DNA of 64,000 bases from the NCBI RefSeq assembly GCF_949987515.2, contig NC_082683.1, positions 125,202,582-125,266,581 on the forward strand, written 5' to 3'. The notes beneath the pieces are model-generated. The model saw nothing but the letters and a program-made list of their open reading frames with translations. It did not search any database and was not told the origin of the DNA. A program made the position numbers and the translations under genes. Position 1 is the stretch's first letter; the number at the start of each line of letters is the position of its first letter. Positions 12,712 through 21,185 of this stretch are shown here, in pieces. Origin of the DNA: Delphinus delphis (taxonomy: Eukaryota; Chordata; Mammalia; Artiodactyla; Delphinidae).

Positions 12712-12867
12712 GATTAACACAGATTCCTCAGATCCAAAAGACTGAAATTGCCTTTCGTCCTAACGATCCCAAGAGCTATGAGGCATACGTGCTGAACATA
12801 GTTAGGTTCCTGGAGAAGTACAAAGATTCGGCCCAGAAGGATGATATGATTTTTGAAGATTGTGGCA
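12712..12867 (+). CDS. ATP1B1: ATP1B1 exon 3 (Na+/K+-ATPase beta-1, start of ectodomain)
   Basis: This exon encodes 51 complete codons plus two split codons, equivalent to human residues 76-127. The translation runs from [11 protein letters not shown] through the [20 protein letters not shown] stretch to FEDCG, which I recognise as the beta-1 subunit of the Na+/K+-ATPase. Beta-1 is a type II membrane glycoprotein needed for folding and plasma-membrane delivery of the catalytic alpha subunit, and it influences K+ affinity. The segment follows the membrane helix and forms the start of the extracellular domain. Its cysteine matches Cys126, partner of Cys149. The acceptor is a pyrimidine tract ending CTCTAG, and the donor is GTAAGT. 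The exon enters with two bases of a Gly codon and leaves with one base (A). That A joins AT in exon 4 to give Asn where human has Asp128. Exons 1 and 2 were not found in the window. Confidence 0.97.
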
Positions 12868-14608
12868 GTAAGTAGACGTATTTTGGATGTTTGTGGTTGG
12901 TTAATTCTGATTTCCTGTTTCTATTTGTTACTTAATGATTGAAAGATACTCCTGAAATAATTAAAAGATTGAACTCTGGCCATACTGAGAGGATAGTTTT
13001 TTTGTTTTGTTTTGTTTTTAAAGCAGGAACACTTTATGGGTTAGGCTTGGATACAATGAAATAAACAGTATAGCCTCAAGTATTACTTTTACCTGTATTT
13101 GAAAGGTGTCTTACTTTTGAACACTCCCAAATATCTCTGTTTTTACTACTCAGACTCAAAGACCACAGTTACAGATTTGATTCTCTCACATCCATTGATT
13201 TTGAGAAATACAATTGCTTATATTTCCAGATTTCTGTCCCCCTCCCTCCCCATCCAACCCCTGGCCCCTACAGAAGAGTTCACAGGACCTTCTGTCACCA
13301 AAATGAACCTTTGGTGTGATTAGCTATAACCACACTGATACCGATGGAGGAGGGTTTATGGTCAGGGTATATCTTAGAGACCCTGGCCGGGATGGATAAT
13401 GAAGTATGTCTTATCCTATGTCCATCATATGGATAAGAGAATGACTGATGAATGTAAACAATGGCTCTTAGTTCCATTAAGCCATTGACAGAATGCACAT
13501 CTTCCTCCTTGCTACCTGGAGTGTGAATTTCCCAGCCTTGTCACGCCTACCAAAACAAGACGCCACTCTGAGTTACCAGGTGATACCAGCTTTTCTGATT
13601 CAGTTCAAGCATTTATCACCTCCAGTTCTTTAAATGGCAGACCGTTGTGTAATATGGGGTGAATTGCCATTTTAAGTCATTTTAAAAAGATTTAGTAATT
13701 TAAAAGAAACTCTTTCACTAAATTTTTCTCATTAGAATTTAAATGAGGTTTTCATCTTACTTTGTAGTAATTAAAAGGCCCGTATGATAGATACTTAGAG
13801 TGAATCACTTCTCAGGAGATGGACTGAATTGAGGCACTTTATTTGAAGGGAAAATAGTTAGTTTGTGGACTTAAAAATATGTATATAATTTATGGTATTT
13901 GCATCCATTTCCTGCAGGATGCTTTAATCTTGAATTCTGTTCTCATTTATTCTTTCTCTGGCTTTGAAATAAAAAATGCAACAATACAATTTCTCACTTG
14001 AACAAATGCTTATAAGAACTCAGTGCTGAAAGACAAAAACTCAAAAAGAAATTTTTTTTAAACCTTGAATGGTGGTTGAAAAGGAAAAACAATTCTTTCC
14101 TACTCCCTTTTTACTGTTTAACATGTTAATTAGAGGCATAGCTCCGAGAAATCCCGACCATGAAACTTCCAGTTCTGAAAATTATTGGCAGTCCTTTTGT
14201 GCTCTAATTATAAACGTCCCTGTTATTGAGCTGAGCTGATGTCGACCTGTGCAAATGATGCTACTCCTGAAGAGAGATCCAGTTTCCTTTCAGTTTTCTA
14301 ATTAGTGGAGTCATCCATTATTTAAAGAAAGAAAAATCGGCAGAGACCCAACATCATGTGCTGCTCATCGAGCACTGTGAAGCTTTGGTACTGGCTGTTG
14401 CTTTTGGTAAAATACCTTTTTAAGGTCAGTGGAGAGAGGAGAGATGGCTTGCTGGAAATCCTTTCTTAACTCAGGTGATATAATACATTAAGTGCAGGAT
14501 AGCCCTGTCTTCGAATAAGTCATTGTGACAAGGAAGAGAGCCCTGTCCTTTCTCAGTGGTGCTCAGGGAATTGTTGGTACAATGTGAAAATGGCGTTTGC
14601 ATTTTCAG
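12868..14608 (+). other. ATP1B1: ATP1B1 intron 3
   Basis: A GT-AG intron of about 1.7 kb. I see no young repeats, RNA gene or open frame with features of a protein. It is AT-rich, with short T runs near 12999-13020. Confidence 0.9.
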
Positions 14609-14793
14609 ATGTGCCCAGTGAACTCAAAGAGCGAGGAGAATTTAACAACGAAAGAGGAGAGCGAAAAGTCTGCAGGTTCAAGCTTGAATGGTTGGGAAAT
14701 TGCTCTGGAATAAATGATGAAACTTACGGCTACAAAGAGGGCAAACCATGTGTCATTATAAAGCTCAACCGAGTTTTGGGCTTCAAACCTAAG
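14609..14793 (+). CDS. ATP1B1: ATP1B1 exon 4 (first and second disulfide loops)
   Basis: This exon encodes residues equivalent to human 128-189, from [11 protein letters not shown] to RVLGFKPK. It contains cysteines matching Cys149 (KVCRF), Cys159 (GNCSG) and Cys175 (GKPC). With exon 3 this completes the Cys126-Cys149 pair and supplies the Cys159-Cys175 pair, known from the beta-1 family. The NCS sequon matches the glycosylated Asn158. The acceptor is ATTTTCAG. The end is set by frame: AAG must join CCT CCC AAG of exon 5, so the intron starts with GCAAGT, a non-canonical GC donor. The nearest GT lies four bases downstream and would shift the frame into TGA within exon 5. The reading frame is intact and the residues are close to the mammalian consensus, so the exon looks functional. 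Confidence 0.97.
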
Positions 14794-14799
14794 GCAAGT
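14794..14799 (+). other. ATP1B1: GC-type 5' splice site of ATP1B1 intron 4
   Basis: Exon 4 ends AAG and the intron starts GCAAGT. This matches the usual GC-AG pattern, where a C at position +2 is offset by strong consensus at the other donor positions. The matching acceptor is TTTTTAG before 17395. The GT at 14798-14799 would add four bases and put a TGA in frame six codons on, so GC is the only donor here that keeps the protein. Confidence 0.9.
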
Positions 14800-17394
14800 A
14801 ATATTTTAAATCATAGAATTTAGATGAGCCATTCACAACTCGATGTAGTCCTTAATTGGTATGAAAAGAGACCCTAACAGACGTTTAAAGGATACTCAGT
14901 GACAGTTTTGAAGCTGATCAGTAGAGTAACACTGAAAAACCTCTGTGGCCACCTTGGAATTCTTAGGGTTAGGTCATTAATCTCATTTCCTAAAGTTAGA
15001 GAAATTCTGTGTGGCAAAGCCAAATTCTGAAGTAAGTCCTGTGGCCCTGTTCTGGATTTCTATTATGTAATTCTATAACGTAAACTCTTTAAAAGTAAAA
15101 AAGAGAAAAAGATGTCTTTAAATTTAAAACCTACCTGAACTGTAGGAGCCACAGGATTTAAAACAAACCAAAAAAAATCTCGTAATCTGAAATAATTATC
15201 TGGTCATCAGAAAAAATGTTTTTTTTGTTTTTTTTCTGAATGAAGTTTCCGTTACAACTTCTAATTCAAAATTAGAAGTTGAATACTGTCTAGGTTGAAC
15301 TTTTATAACCATGCCATTGGCTTTTGCCATTATTGCAACTTATAATGGGTAAATACTACTAGAGATCATTGAACAATTGCAAATTGCCTTCGCTCACCAT
15401 TTGGTGGGATGGTAGCAATTCTTTAAAATTAGAAGAAAAAATTGTATGGGTGTTCTCTCTGTTTTTATAAGACTGCTTATTTCATTCTCTCCCCCAGCTC
15501 ATGAAGTAAAAAATGCTGTCCTTTTCTCTTAAGCGTGGATTCTTACAGAAGATTTCTCCCATTTGCTCATGAGAGCATTGCCGTTAAGAGGGTAGTTTTT
15601 GGTTCTGATAGGAATTGACTGCAGTATACAGAGTTATATGAACAAACTTACTTCATTTCTGGAATCTGGCTCTTTTGTCCATTAACTTTCTATTATATGC
15701 TCTTTATTTCTGCAATGCTTATTACCCATGAATAATATTTTCAAAAGAAAGTCAATGTAGAGATGAAAAGTTTTATTAACGTAACTGAAGGATACATCAA
15801 AACTCCTTTACTGCCACCAGAGGCAAAAATGGATGAGTGGGTGCATGGATGTTTGCCTGGCTGGCTTGTTGGATCTCCTACAGAAATTAATGTACCTCTC
15901 AACAGAATTTTAATCTTCGTTCCACGTAGACTAGGAGGTAATCGAAGAAGAATGGTGAAAGCCATTATGTCACACTTAGAGTTGATATTCATATTGCTAG
16001 GAAATTCTTCACCAAGATAAACAAGCTATTTGGCAATGAAAGGAATTGGTGCAGTGTATCCAAAGGACTAATCGTGATCTTTGCTCTCCGAATCCCTCAC
16101 TTTTGATAATTCCTTTTCCTAGACATTGAATGATATTTGTCCCCCACAGAGTCTGTTGTGATTCACATCTCTTCCCATATTTATAAAGATATTCTGTTAA
16201 AGTGATGAATTCAGCTACTCTTTCTTTTCAGTCTTTGTTTTTTTTTTTCCTTTGGATTCCCCTTGGTTATCCATTGCCACTTTCTGATTCAGCCCCGCAT
16301 CCCGAATCCCCAACTCTTTCGTTGTTGGAATTACAGAGGTTGCAGTACTCCACATCTCACTTGATGTGCCCGTTCCCTCACTCCCCGAGGATAGATTCTG
16401 GTAACTTCTTTATCAATGTGTATTTTCTCTTCATATTTTTAAAGATAAATCTATTGCTGGCAGAAAGTTCCAAGAAGCAAATCTAGATGATCATTTTCTT
16501 ATATTCCAAAAGAAAGAGCAGTACCAAAAATAGTCCTTTACTGATATAGAGAATTGTGCATTTTATCTGACTTTGATTAGGCTATGTATGTGTTACATCT
16601 CATGTCAGGACTCACATACTCTGCTGATGTGAGTAAGCAAGTGCCTGTCTGTCTTCCAGGGGGTAGATGTCCATCACACTTCTCCTGAGATGGATTTGAG
16701 CCAGGGATCCAGGAAGGCAGGCCCTGGATATTTCACTACAGCAGTAATTTTCAACGTGTACTATGGGTCCCTTCGATGGAGTTACCCCTTCACAAGACCC
16801 CTTCATTGAGGGCAATGCCACTTTAATCTATTTTACATGCTGGACTTGCCTAACAAAACTGGGACTTAAATGACAGGGCCTCCACTGGAGATTTAAAAAA
16901 ACAAAAAAGGGAAAGAAAAAAAAGAGGAAAGCTTACTTGAAGAAGGCATGCTTGAGGGAGAAGGATGGCATTATTTATTCATGGCTCGGGAGGAAAGCCC
17001 AAGTTTTATAAAAACAGAAATGTCAACCAACCTTTCCATCTAATTATAATCTTAGCAAATGAGAAGAGAGCATTATTTCTGAGTTGGCTCTTATTTTTCA
17101 GTGTCCTTGAATAAAGCTTCTAATGGGTTGCCATTAGAAGTTCCATTTAGTACTGGGCTACACATCACGGCTTAATTGTAGTGGTCACAAAACTTGGGCA
17201 TTTATTTTCAAGAACATCACAGCATGACCTTTCCTAGACTGGTTAGGAGAGTCATTCATTCTGCTGTCCTCAAGCGTTTGGTTATTATTTCAATTGACCA
17301 AAGTGTACTTGTTTGGGCTACAAGCTCGTTTTATTTTTCAGAAGTTAAAGGAATTATTTACAAACTTATTGACCAGCATGGATTTTATTTTTAG
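14794..17394 (+). other. ATP1B1: ATP1B1 intron 4 (GC-AG)
   Basis: A 2.6 kb intron starting GC and ending AG. No recent SINE or L1 is visible, which contrasts with intron 2. Small open frames near 15763-16020 have no recognisable similarity or splice context, so I do not call them genes. Confidence 0.9.
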
Positions 17395-17475
17395 CCTCCC
17401 AAGAATGAGTCCTTGGATACTTACCCAGTGATGAAGTACAATCCATATGTCCTGCCTGTTCAGTGCACTGGCAAG
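17395..17475 (+). CDS. ATP1B1: ATP1B1 exon 5
   Basis: This 81-base, phase 0-0 exon encodes 27 residues equivalent to human 190-216. It starts [16 protein letters not shown] and ends VLPVQCTGK. The NES sequon matches the glycosylated Asn193. The cysteine matches Cys213, which pairs with Cys276 in exon 6. The acceptor is ATTTTTAG preceded by a T-rich stretch, and the donor is AAG/GTAAGG. The exon is too short to show up as an open reading frame of its own. It is identified by the protein match, its clean splice sites and its phase fit with exons 4 and 6. Confidence 0.97.
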
Positions 17476-18478
17476 GTAAGGAGACCTTTAGAGTTACTGA
17501 GGGTGGGGCAGGAGAGAGGGGAGAATGAATGAGATTGTTTTAAATTAGAGGTAAAACTTTAACATGGGAAATAAGAAGCACTGCTTCCAGGAATCAGTCT
17601 CAGCTGATGGAATTGTAGCTACACTGGGTAAAACTTCTTAAAAGAACAGAACGATGTAACAAGAATAAAAACATCTGTCAGTTTCTCCAACTGGAACAAG
17701 AAACCGAAATATGTGAATTTAATCAGTTGGAATATTGGTTTACAGAACTGAGGTGAACTAGCCCACGTGAGTGCTTCTCTGGCTCACATGGTGTGTTAAA
17801 AACTTGAGGCCAACGTTTTTGTTTTTTTTTTTTAATAATTTTACATTGAAAAATTGCTTCTGGCTTTTCTTTAAAAACAATATTGAAATATTAAGGTAAC
17901 CATCAATGTGTATTCCCTTTAAATCTGAAGACAGGTACCTGATGGACTGTTTAGAGAGAGAAGCAGAATAAAGAAAGGGAAATCTCCAAACAGTTCAAAT
18001 TTATGTTGGCACCAAGAAAGGAAATGGACACAAGAAAATGAAAGGCAAATAGTTAAACTTTTGGAGGTAATGTCATTGAAAATATCCACTGGGCCAACAC
18101 TGAAGACTTTCTTTCAGTGCTGGCCCTACTTCTAGGAGGTTGTGTTGGCTTGAAGAAAGGCCTTAGTTGGCTTTTGCTGCAGTTTCCCATTTGTACAGTG
18201 AGGAAAGCCTCCTTTTAGTGACCGTTTCTCAAGGCTACTAAGGATTAGGCTGAGTGTGTCTCTTCCTCTCGCGGGAGATGCGGTTCCCGTATCCTCCAGT
18301 GGTTAGTGCTCACCTCCTCCCGCGAGGGGTTTGAGCTGGCATGTCCGCGGATGACCCACTTCCTCCAGCAGTAGCTTGCAGACTGCTTTGTGGGACTGAG
18401 AGTCTCATTTGTATGTGAGTACAAATCGTCATCCAGGATGTGAGCCCTGAAAAATCTCATTTCCTCTCTGGTTTCCAG
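17476..18478 (+). other. ATP1B1: ATP1B1 intron 5
   Basis: A 1 kb GT-AG intron. Most is AT-rich with no repeat I recognise. A compact GC-rich patch at 18260-18350 contains an inverted repeat and a tRNA-like motif, listed separately. Confidence 0.9.
18268..18345 (+). other. GC-rich inverted repeat with tRNA-like motif
   Basis: The 10-base arm CTCGCGGGAG at 18268-18277 is perfectly complementary to CTCCCGCGAG at 18317-18326. Between and after them are an A-box-like CCAGTGGTTAGTGCTC, a 4-bp stem with the seven-base loop CTCCCGC, and a weak B-box-like GGTTTGAGCT. This resembles a decayed tRNA or tRNA-derived element (a CCC anticodon would be Gly), but I cannot pair an acceptor stem. It could also be chance GC-rich sequence. 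Confidence 0.25.
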
Positions 18479-18742
18479 CGAGACGAAGATAAGGAGAAAA
18501 TTGGAACCGTGGAGTATTTTGGACTGGGCAGCTACCCTGGTTTCCCGCTGCAGTATTATCCCTACTACGGCAAGCTCCTGCAGCCCAAGTACCTGCAGCC
18601 CCTGCTGGCTGTACAGTTCACCAACCTCACCATGGACACGGAAATCCGCATAGAGTGTAAGGCGTATGGTGAGAACATTGGGTACAGTGAGAAAGACCGT
18701 TTTCAGGGACGCTTTGACGTAAAAATTGAAGTTAAGAGCTGA
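18479..18742 (+). CDS. ATP1B1: ATP1B1 exon 6, C-terminal coding part and stop
   Basis: This segment encodes 87 residues plus TGA, equivalent to human 217-303. It starts [17 protein letters not shown] and ends FDVKIEVKS, the exact C-terminus of beta-1. It forms the immunoglobulin-like part of the ectodomain. The cysteine in IECKAYGEN matches Cys276 and pairs with Cys213. The NLT sequon in FTNLTMDTE matches Asn265. The stretch [20 protein letters not shown] is the part I know to be nearly invariant in mammals. The acceptor is TTTCCAG. Small differences from human lie in the first 20 residues ([13 protein letters not shown] in place of GNVEYFGLGNSPG). The frame is intact to the stop at 18740-18742. 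Confidence 0.98.
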   Translation, partial: RDEDKEKIGTVEYFGLGSYPGFPLQYYPYYGKLLQPKYLQPLLAVQFTNLTMDTEIRIECKAYGENIGYSEKDRFQGRFDVKIEVKS

Positions 18743-18951
18743 TCACAAGCACAGATCTTTCCCACTAGCCATTTAAAAAAGTTAAAAAAGATACAAAAAC
18801 CTACTAGTCTTGAACAAACCGTAATACGTATGGGACCTACACTTAATCTATATGCTTTACACTAGCTTTCTGCATTTAATAGGTTAGAATGTAAATTTAA
18901 AGTGTAGCAATAGCAACAAAATATTTATTCTACTGTAAATGACAAAAGAAA

Positions 18952-18957
18952 AATAAA
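18952..18957 (+). terminator. ATP1B1: ATP1B1 proximal polyadenylation signal
   Basis: AATAAA about 210 bases after the stop codon. It would give the shortest 3' UTR form if used. Confidence 0.5.
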
Positions 18958-19184
18958 AATTGAGCCTTGGGACGTGCCCATTTTTACTGTAAATTATGAT
19001 TCCATAACTGACTTATAGTAAGCAGTGTTTCTGGCCCCTAAGTATTGCTGCCTTGTGTATTTTATTTAGTGTACAGTACTCTCGGTGCACACACTCTGGT
19101 CATTTTTCAAGCCATGTTTTATCGTATCTGTTTTCTACTTAACGTGAGCAAAGTTTGCTGTCCAAGGTGTAAATATTCAATGGG

Positions 19185-19190
19185 AATAAA
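19185..19190 (+). terminator. ATP1B1: ATP1B1 middle polyadenylation signal
   Basis: AATAAA about 440 bases after the stop codon, followed by T-rich sequence that could serve as a downstream element. Confidence 0.5.
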
Positions 19191-19716
19191 ACTGGCATGG
19201 TACTTTATTTTTCCTTTTCGGGTTTGGCTCTTTCAAAGATGATAATGGCCCATCGATGAGCATTTTTAACACACTCCATAGTCTTTCCCTGTGGTGTTTG
19301 TTAGGTCTTTATTATTATTATTATTATTTTTCCTGGGTCTGGGTTGCGGGGGTGGGGTGGGCTGTTATGGGGGAACTGCCCTTTAAATTTTAAGTGACAC
19401 TACAGAAACACACACAAAGGTGATGGGTTGTGTTGTGCTTTGTACTGAATGCTGTCCTGACTCCTCTTCCCCTGTCCTCCAGTCTGTTCTGAAGCCGCGT
19501 ATGAGATCTGGAGCGCCCGTCACTTTGGCTAGTGACGGGGCTGATTAATTTGCTTTGTACATTTTCTTTCACTTTCCTTTTTTCCTTTCTCTGGAGGCAT
19601 CACCTGCTGGTGCTGTGTCTTTATGAATGTTTTAACCATTTTCATGGTGGAAGAATTTTATATTTATGCAGTTGTACAATTTTATTTTTTTCTGCGAGAA
19701 AAAGTGTAATGTATGA

Positions 19717-19722
19717 AATAAA
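19717..19722 (+). terminator. ATP1B1: ATP1B1 distal polyadenylation signal, first copy
   Basis: AATAAA near the end of the inferred 3' UTR, 28 bases before a second AATAAA. A G/T-containing stretch follows at 19726-19740. This is a likely main distal site. Confidence 0.7.
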
Positions 19723-19744
19723 CCAAAGTCACTTGTTTGAAAAT

Positions 19745-19750
19745 AATAAA
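19745..19750 (+). terminator. ATP1B1: ATP1B1 distal polyadenylation signal, second copy
   Basis: AATAAA directly next to TTTATT (AATAAA on the other strand) at 19753-19758. If used, ATP1B1 RNA would be cleaved inside the NME7 3' UTR. Confidence 0.6.
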
Positions 19751-19752
19751 TC

Positions 19753-19758
19753 TTTATT
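19753..19758 (-). terminator. NME7: NME7 polyadenylation signal
   Basis: TTTATT on the + strand is AATAAA on the - strand, about 235 bases after the NME7 stop. It lies 2 bp from the ATP1B1 AATAAA at 19745-19750, so the two genes share one terminator zone. Confidence 0.8.
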
Positions 19759-19989
19759 TTGGACTTTATAAAAAGCAATGAAGTACCCCATAGACTGGTG
19801 TTAAATGTTGTCTGCAGTGCAAAATCCATGTTCTAACATATGTCATAATTGCCAGGAGTACAGTGCTCTTGTTGATCTTGTATTCAGTCAGGTTAAAACA
19901 ATGGACAATAAAAGAATGAACACATTCCTCATGTGTGATTCACTCTTGTCTAAATACCACAACCTGTGACTTCTTTACTTTCTAAGCTG

Positions 19990-20022
19990 CTAGTTATCCA
20001 AGATCTTGAAGAAATACTGAAC
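19990..20022 (-). CDS. NME7: NME7 last coding exon segment (C-terminal ten residues)
   Basis: Read on the - strand, a TTTCAG acceptor is followed by GTT CAG TAT and then codons giving VQYFFKILDN and a TAG stop. This is the exact C-terminus of NME7, a protein with two NDP-kinase-like domains that is a component of ciliary and gamma-tubulin-associated complexes. The ten residues close the second NDK domain. The exon enters in phase 0, as expected after the Glu that precedes this position in the human protein. The location is independent support: in mammals NME7 lies directly downstream of ATP1B1 on the opposite strand. The coding part is only 33 bases, so the call depends on the exact ten-residue match, the acceptor and synteny. 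No upstream NME7 exon was found in the window. Confidence 0.92.
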   Translation of the reverse strand, partial: VQYFFKILDN

Positions 20023-20304
20023 CTGAAAGACAAACACGTGATTTCATCAGTTCACATGGAAGTTCAGGCTTTTCTACCCGACAGAGGCCATAGAGCTGGG
20101 TCAGGACTCTGAACACCAAGGTGCACACCCCTTCCCAGTGAGACAGCCAGGTTAGTTGGAGGCAGAGGCTCAATCAGCGAAGTTTTAAAGTTCAAGTTTA
20201 GAAATATTTTGCAGTGATACTCAGTTTAGAAAACATGAAATTTTGGTTCCTGCTAGCGCTTCACGAGATATGGTTGTTAGTAGTTCAGTTAAAAAAAAAA
20301 AAAT

Positions 20305-21185
20305 GAGGTTAGCAATCAAAAAATGGACAGAAGAACTAAGCAGACACTTCTCCAAAGAAGACATATAGACGGCCAAGAGGCACATGAAAAGCGGCTCAAC
20401 ATCACTAATTATTAGAGAAATGGAAATCAAAACTACAATGAGGAATCACCTCACACTGGTTAGAATGGGAATCATCAGAAAATCTACTAACAACAAGTGC
20501 TGGAGAGGGTGTGGAGAAAAGGGAACCCTCTTGCACTGTTGGTGGAAATGTAAATTGATACAGCCACTATGGAGAACAGTATGGAGGTTCCTTAAAAACC
20601 TAAAAATAGAGTTGCCATATGATCTAGCAGTCCCACAGCTGGGCATATATCCTGACAAAACTGTAATTTGAAAATACACATGCCCCCATATGTTCACAGC
20701 AGCACTATTCACAATAGCCAAGACATGGAAACAACCTAAATGTCCATCGAGGATGAATGAATAAAGAAAATGTAGTATATATACAAACGGAATATTACTC
20801 AGCCATAAAAAAGAACATAATAATGCCATTTGCGGCGACATGAATGGACCTAGAGATGATCATACTAAGTGAAGTTAAGTCAAAGACAAATATCGTATCA
20901 CATATGTAGAATCTAAAATAGGACATAAATGAGCTTACCTACAAAACAAACAGACTCACAGACATAGAGAATAGACTTGTGGTTGCCAAGGGGTGGCAGG
21001 GTGGGGGAGGGATGGATTGGGAGTTTAGGATTAACGGATGCAAACTATTACATACAGAATAACACTGTATAGCAGAGGGAACTATATTCAATATCCTGTG
21101 ATAAACCATAATGGAAAAGAATACGAAAAATAATGTGTATATATATGTGTGTAACTGAAAAAATGAGCATGTGCCAAAAAAAAAG
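20305..21185 (+). mobile_element. 5'-truncated L1 (end of ORF2 and 3' UTR)
   Basis: Translation gives the ORF2 C-terminal words [20 protein letters not shown] and [19 protein letters not shown]. The 3' UTR ends in an A-rich tail near 21175. The reading frame is broken. The element is antisense to NME7, about 300 bp inside its last intron. Confidence 0.85.

Larger units (their letters stand above)
18743..19770 (+). other. ATP1B1: ATP1B1 3' UTR
   Basis: After the stop codon, about 1 kb of AT-rich non-coding sequence runs to the last AATAAA at 19745. It contains at least four AATAAA hexamers and short A/T runs. ATP1B1 is known to make several mRNAs that differ in polyadenylation site, which fits this layout. 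The exact 3' end is inferred as 10-30 bases past the last signal. No repeats are visible, as expected for a conserved UTR. Confidence 0.85.
19740..19989 (-). other. NME7: NME7 3' UTR
   Basis: On the - strand about 250 non-coding bases follow the TAG stop and end just past an AATAAA at 19758-19753. The UTR is short and free of visible repeats. Its last bases probably overlap the end of ATP1B1 on the other strand. The exact cleavage point is inferred. Confidence 0.8.

Noticed and set aside
14798..14799. The GT four bases past the end of ATP1B1 exon 4, as the donor.
   Set aside because: Using it shifts the frame and gives TGA early in exon 5. The GC donor keeps the conserved protein.
15741..16020. 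Small open frames on both strands in ATP1B1 intron 4.
   Set aside because: No recognisable domain, splice sites or relation to known ATP1B1 exons. The length is within chance expectation.
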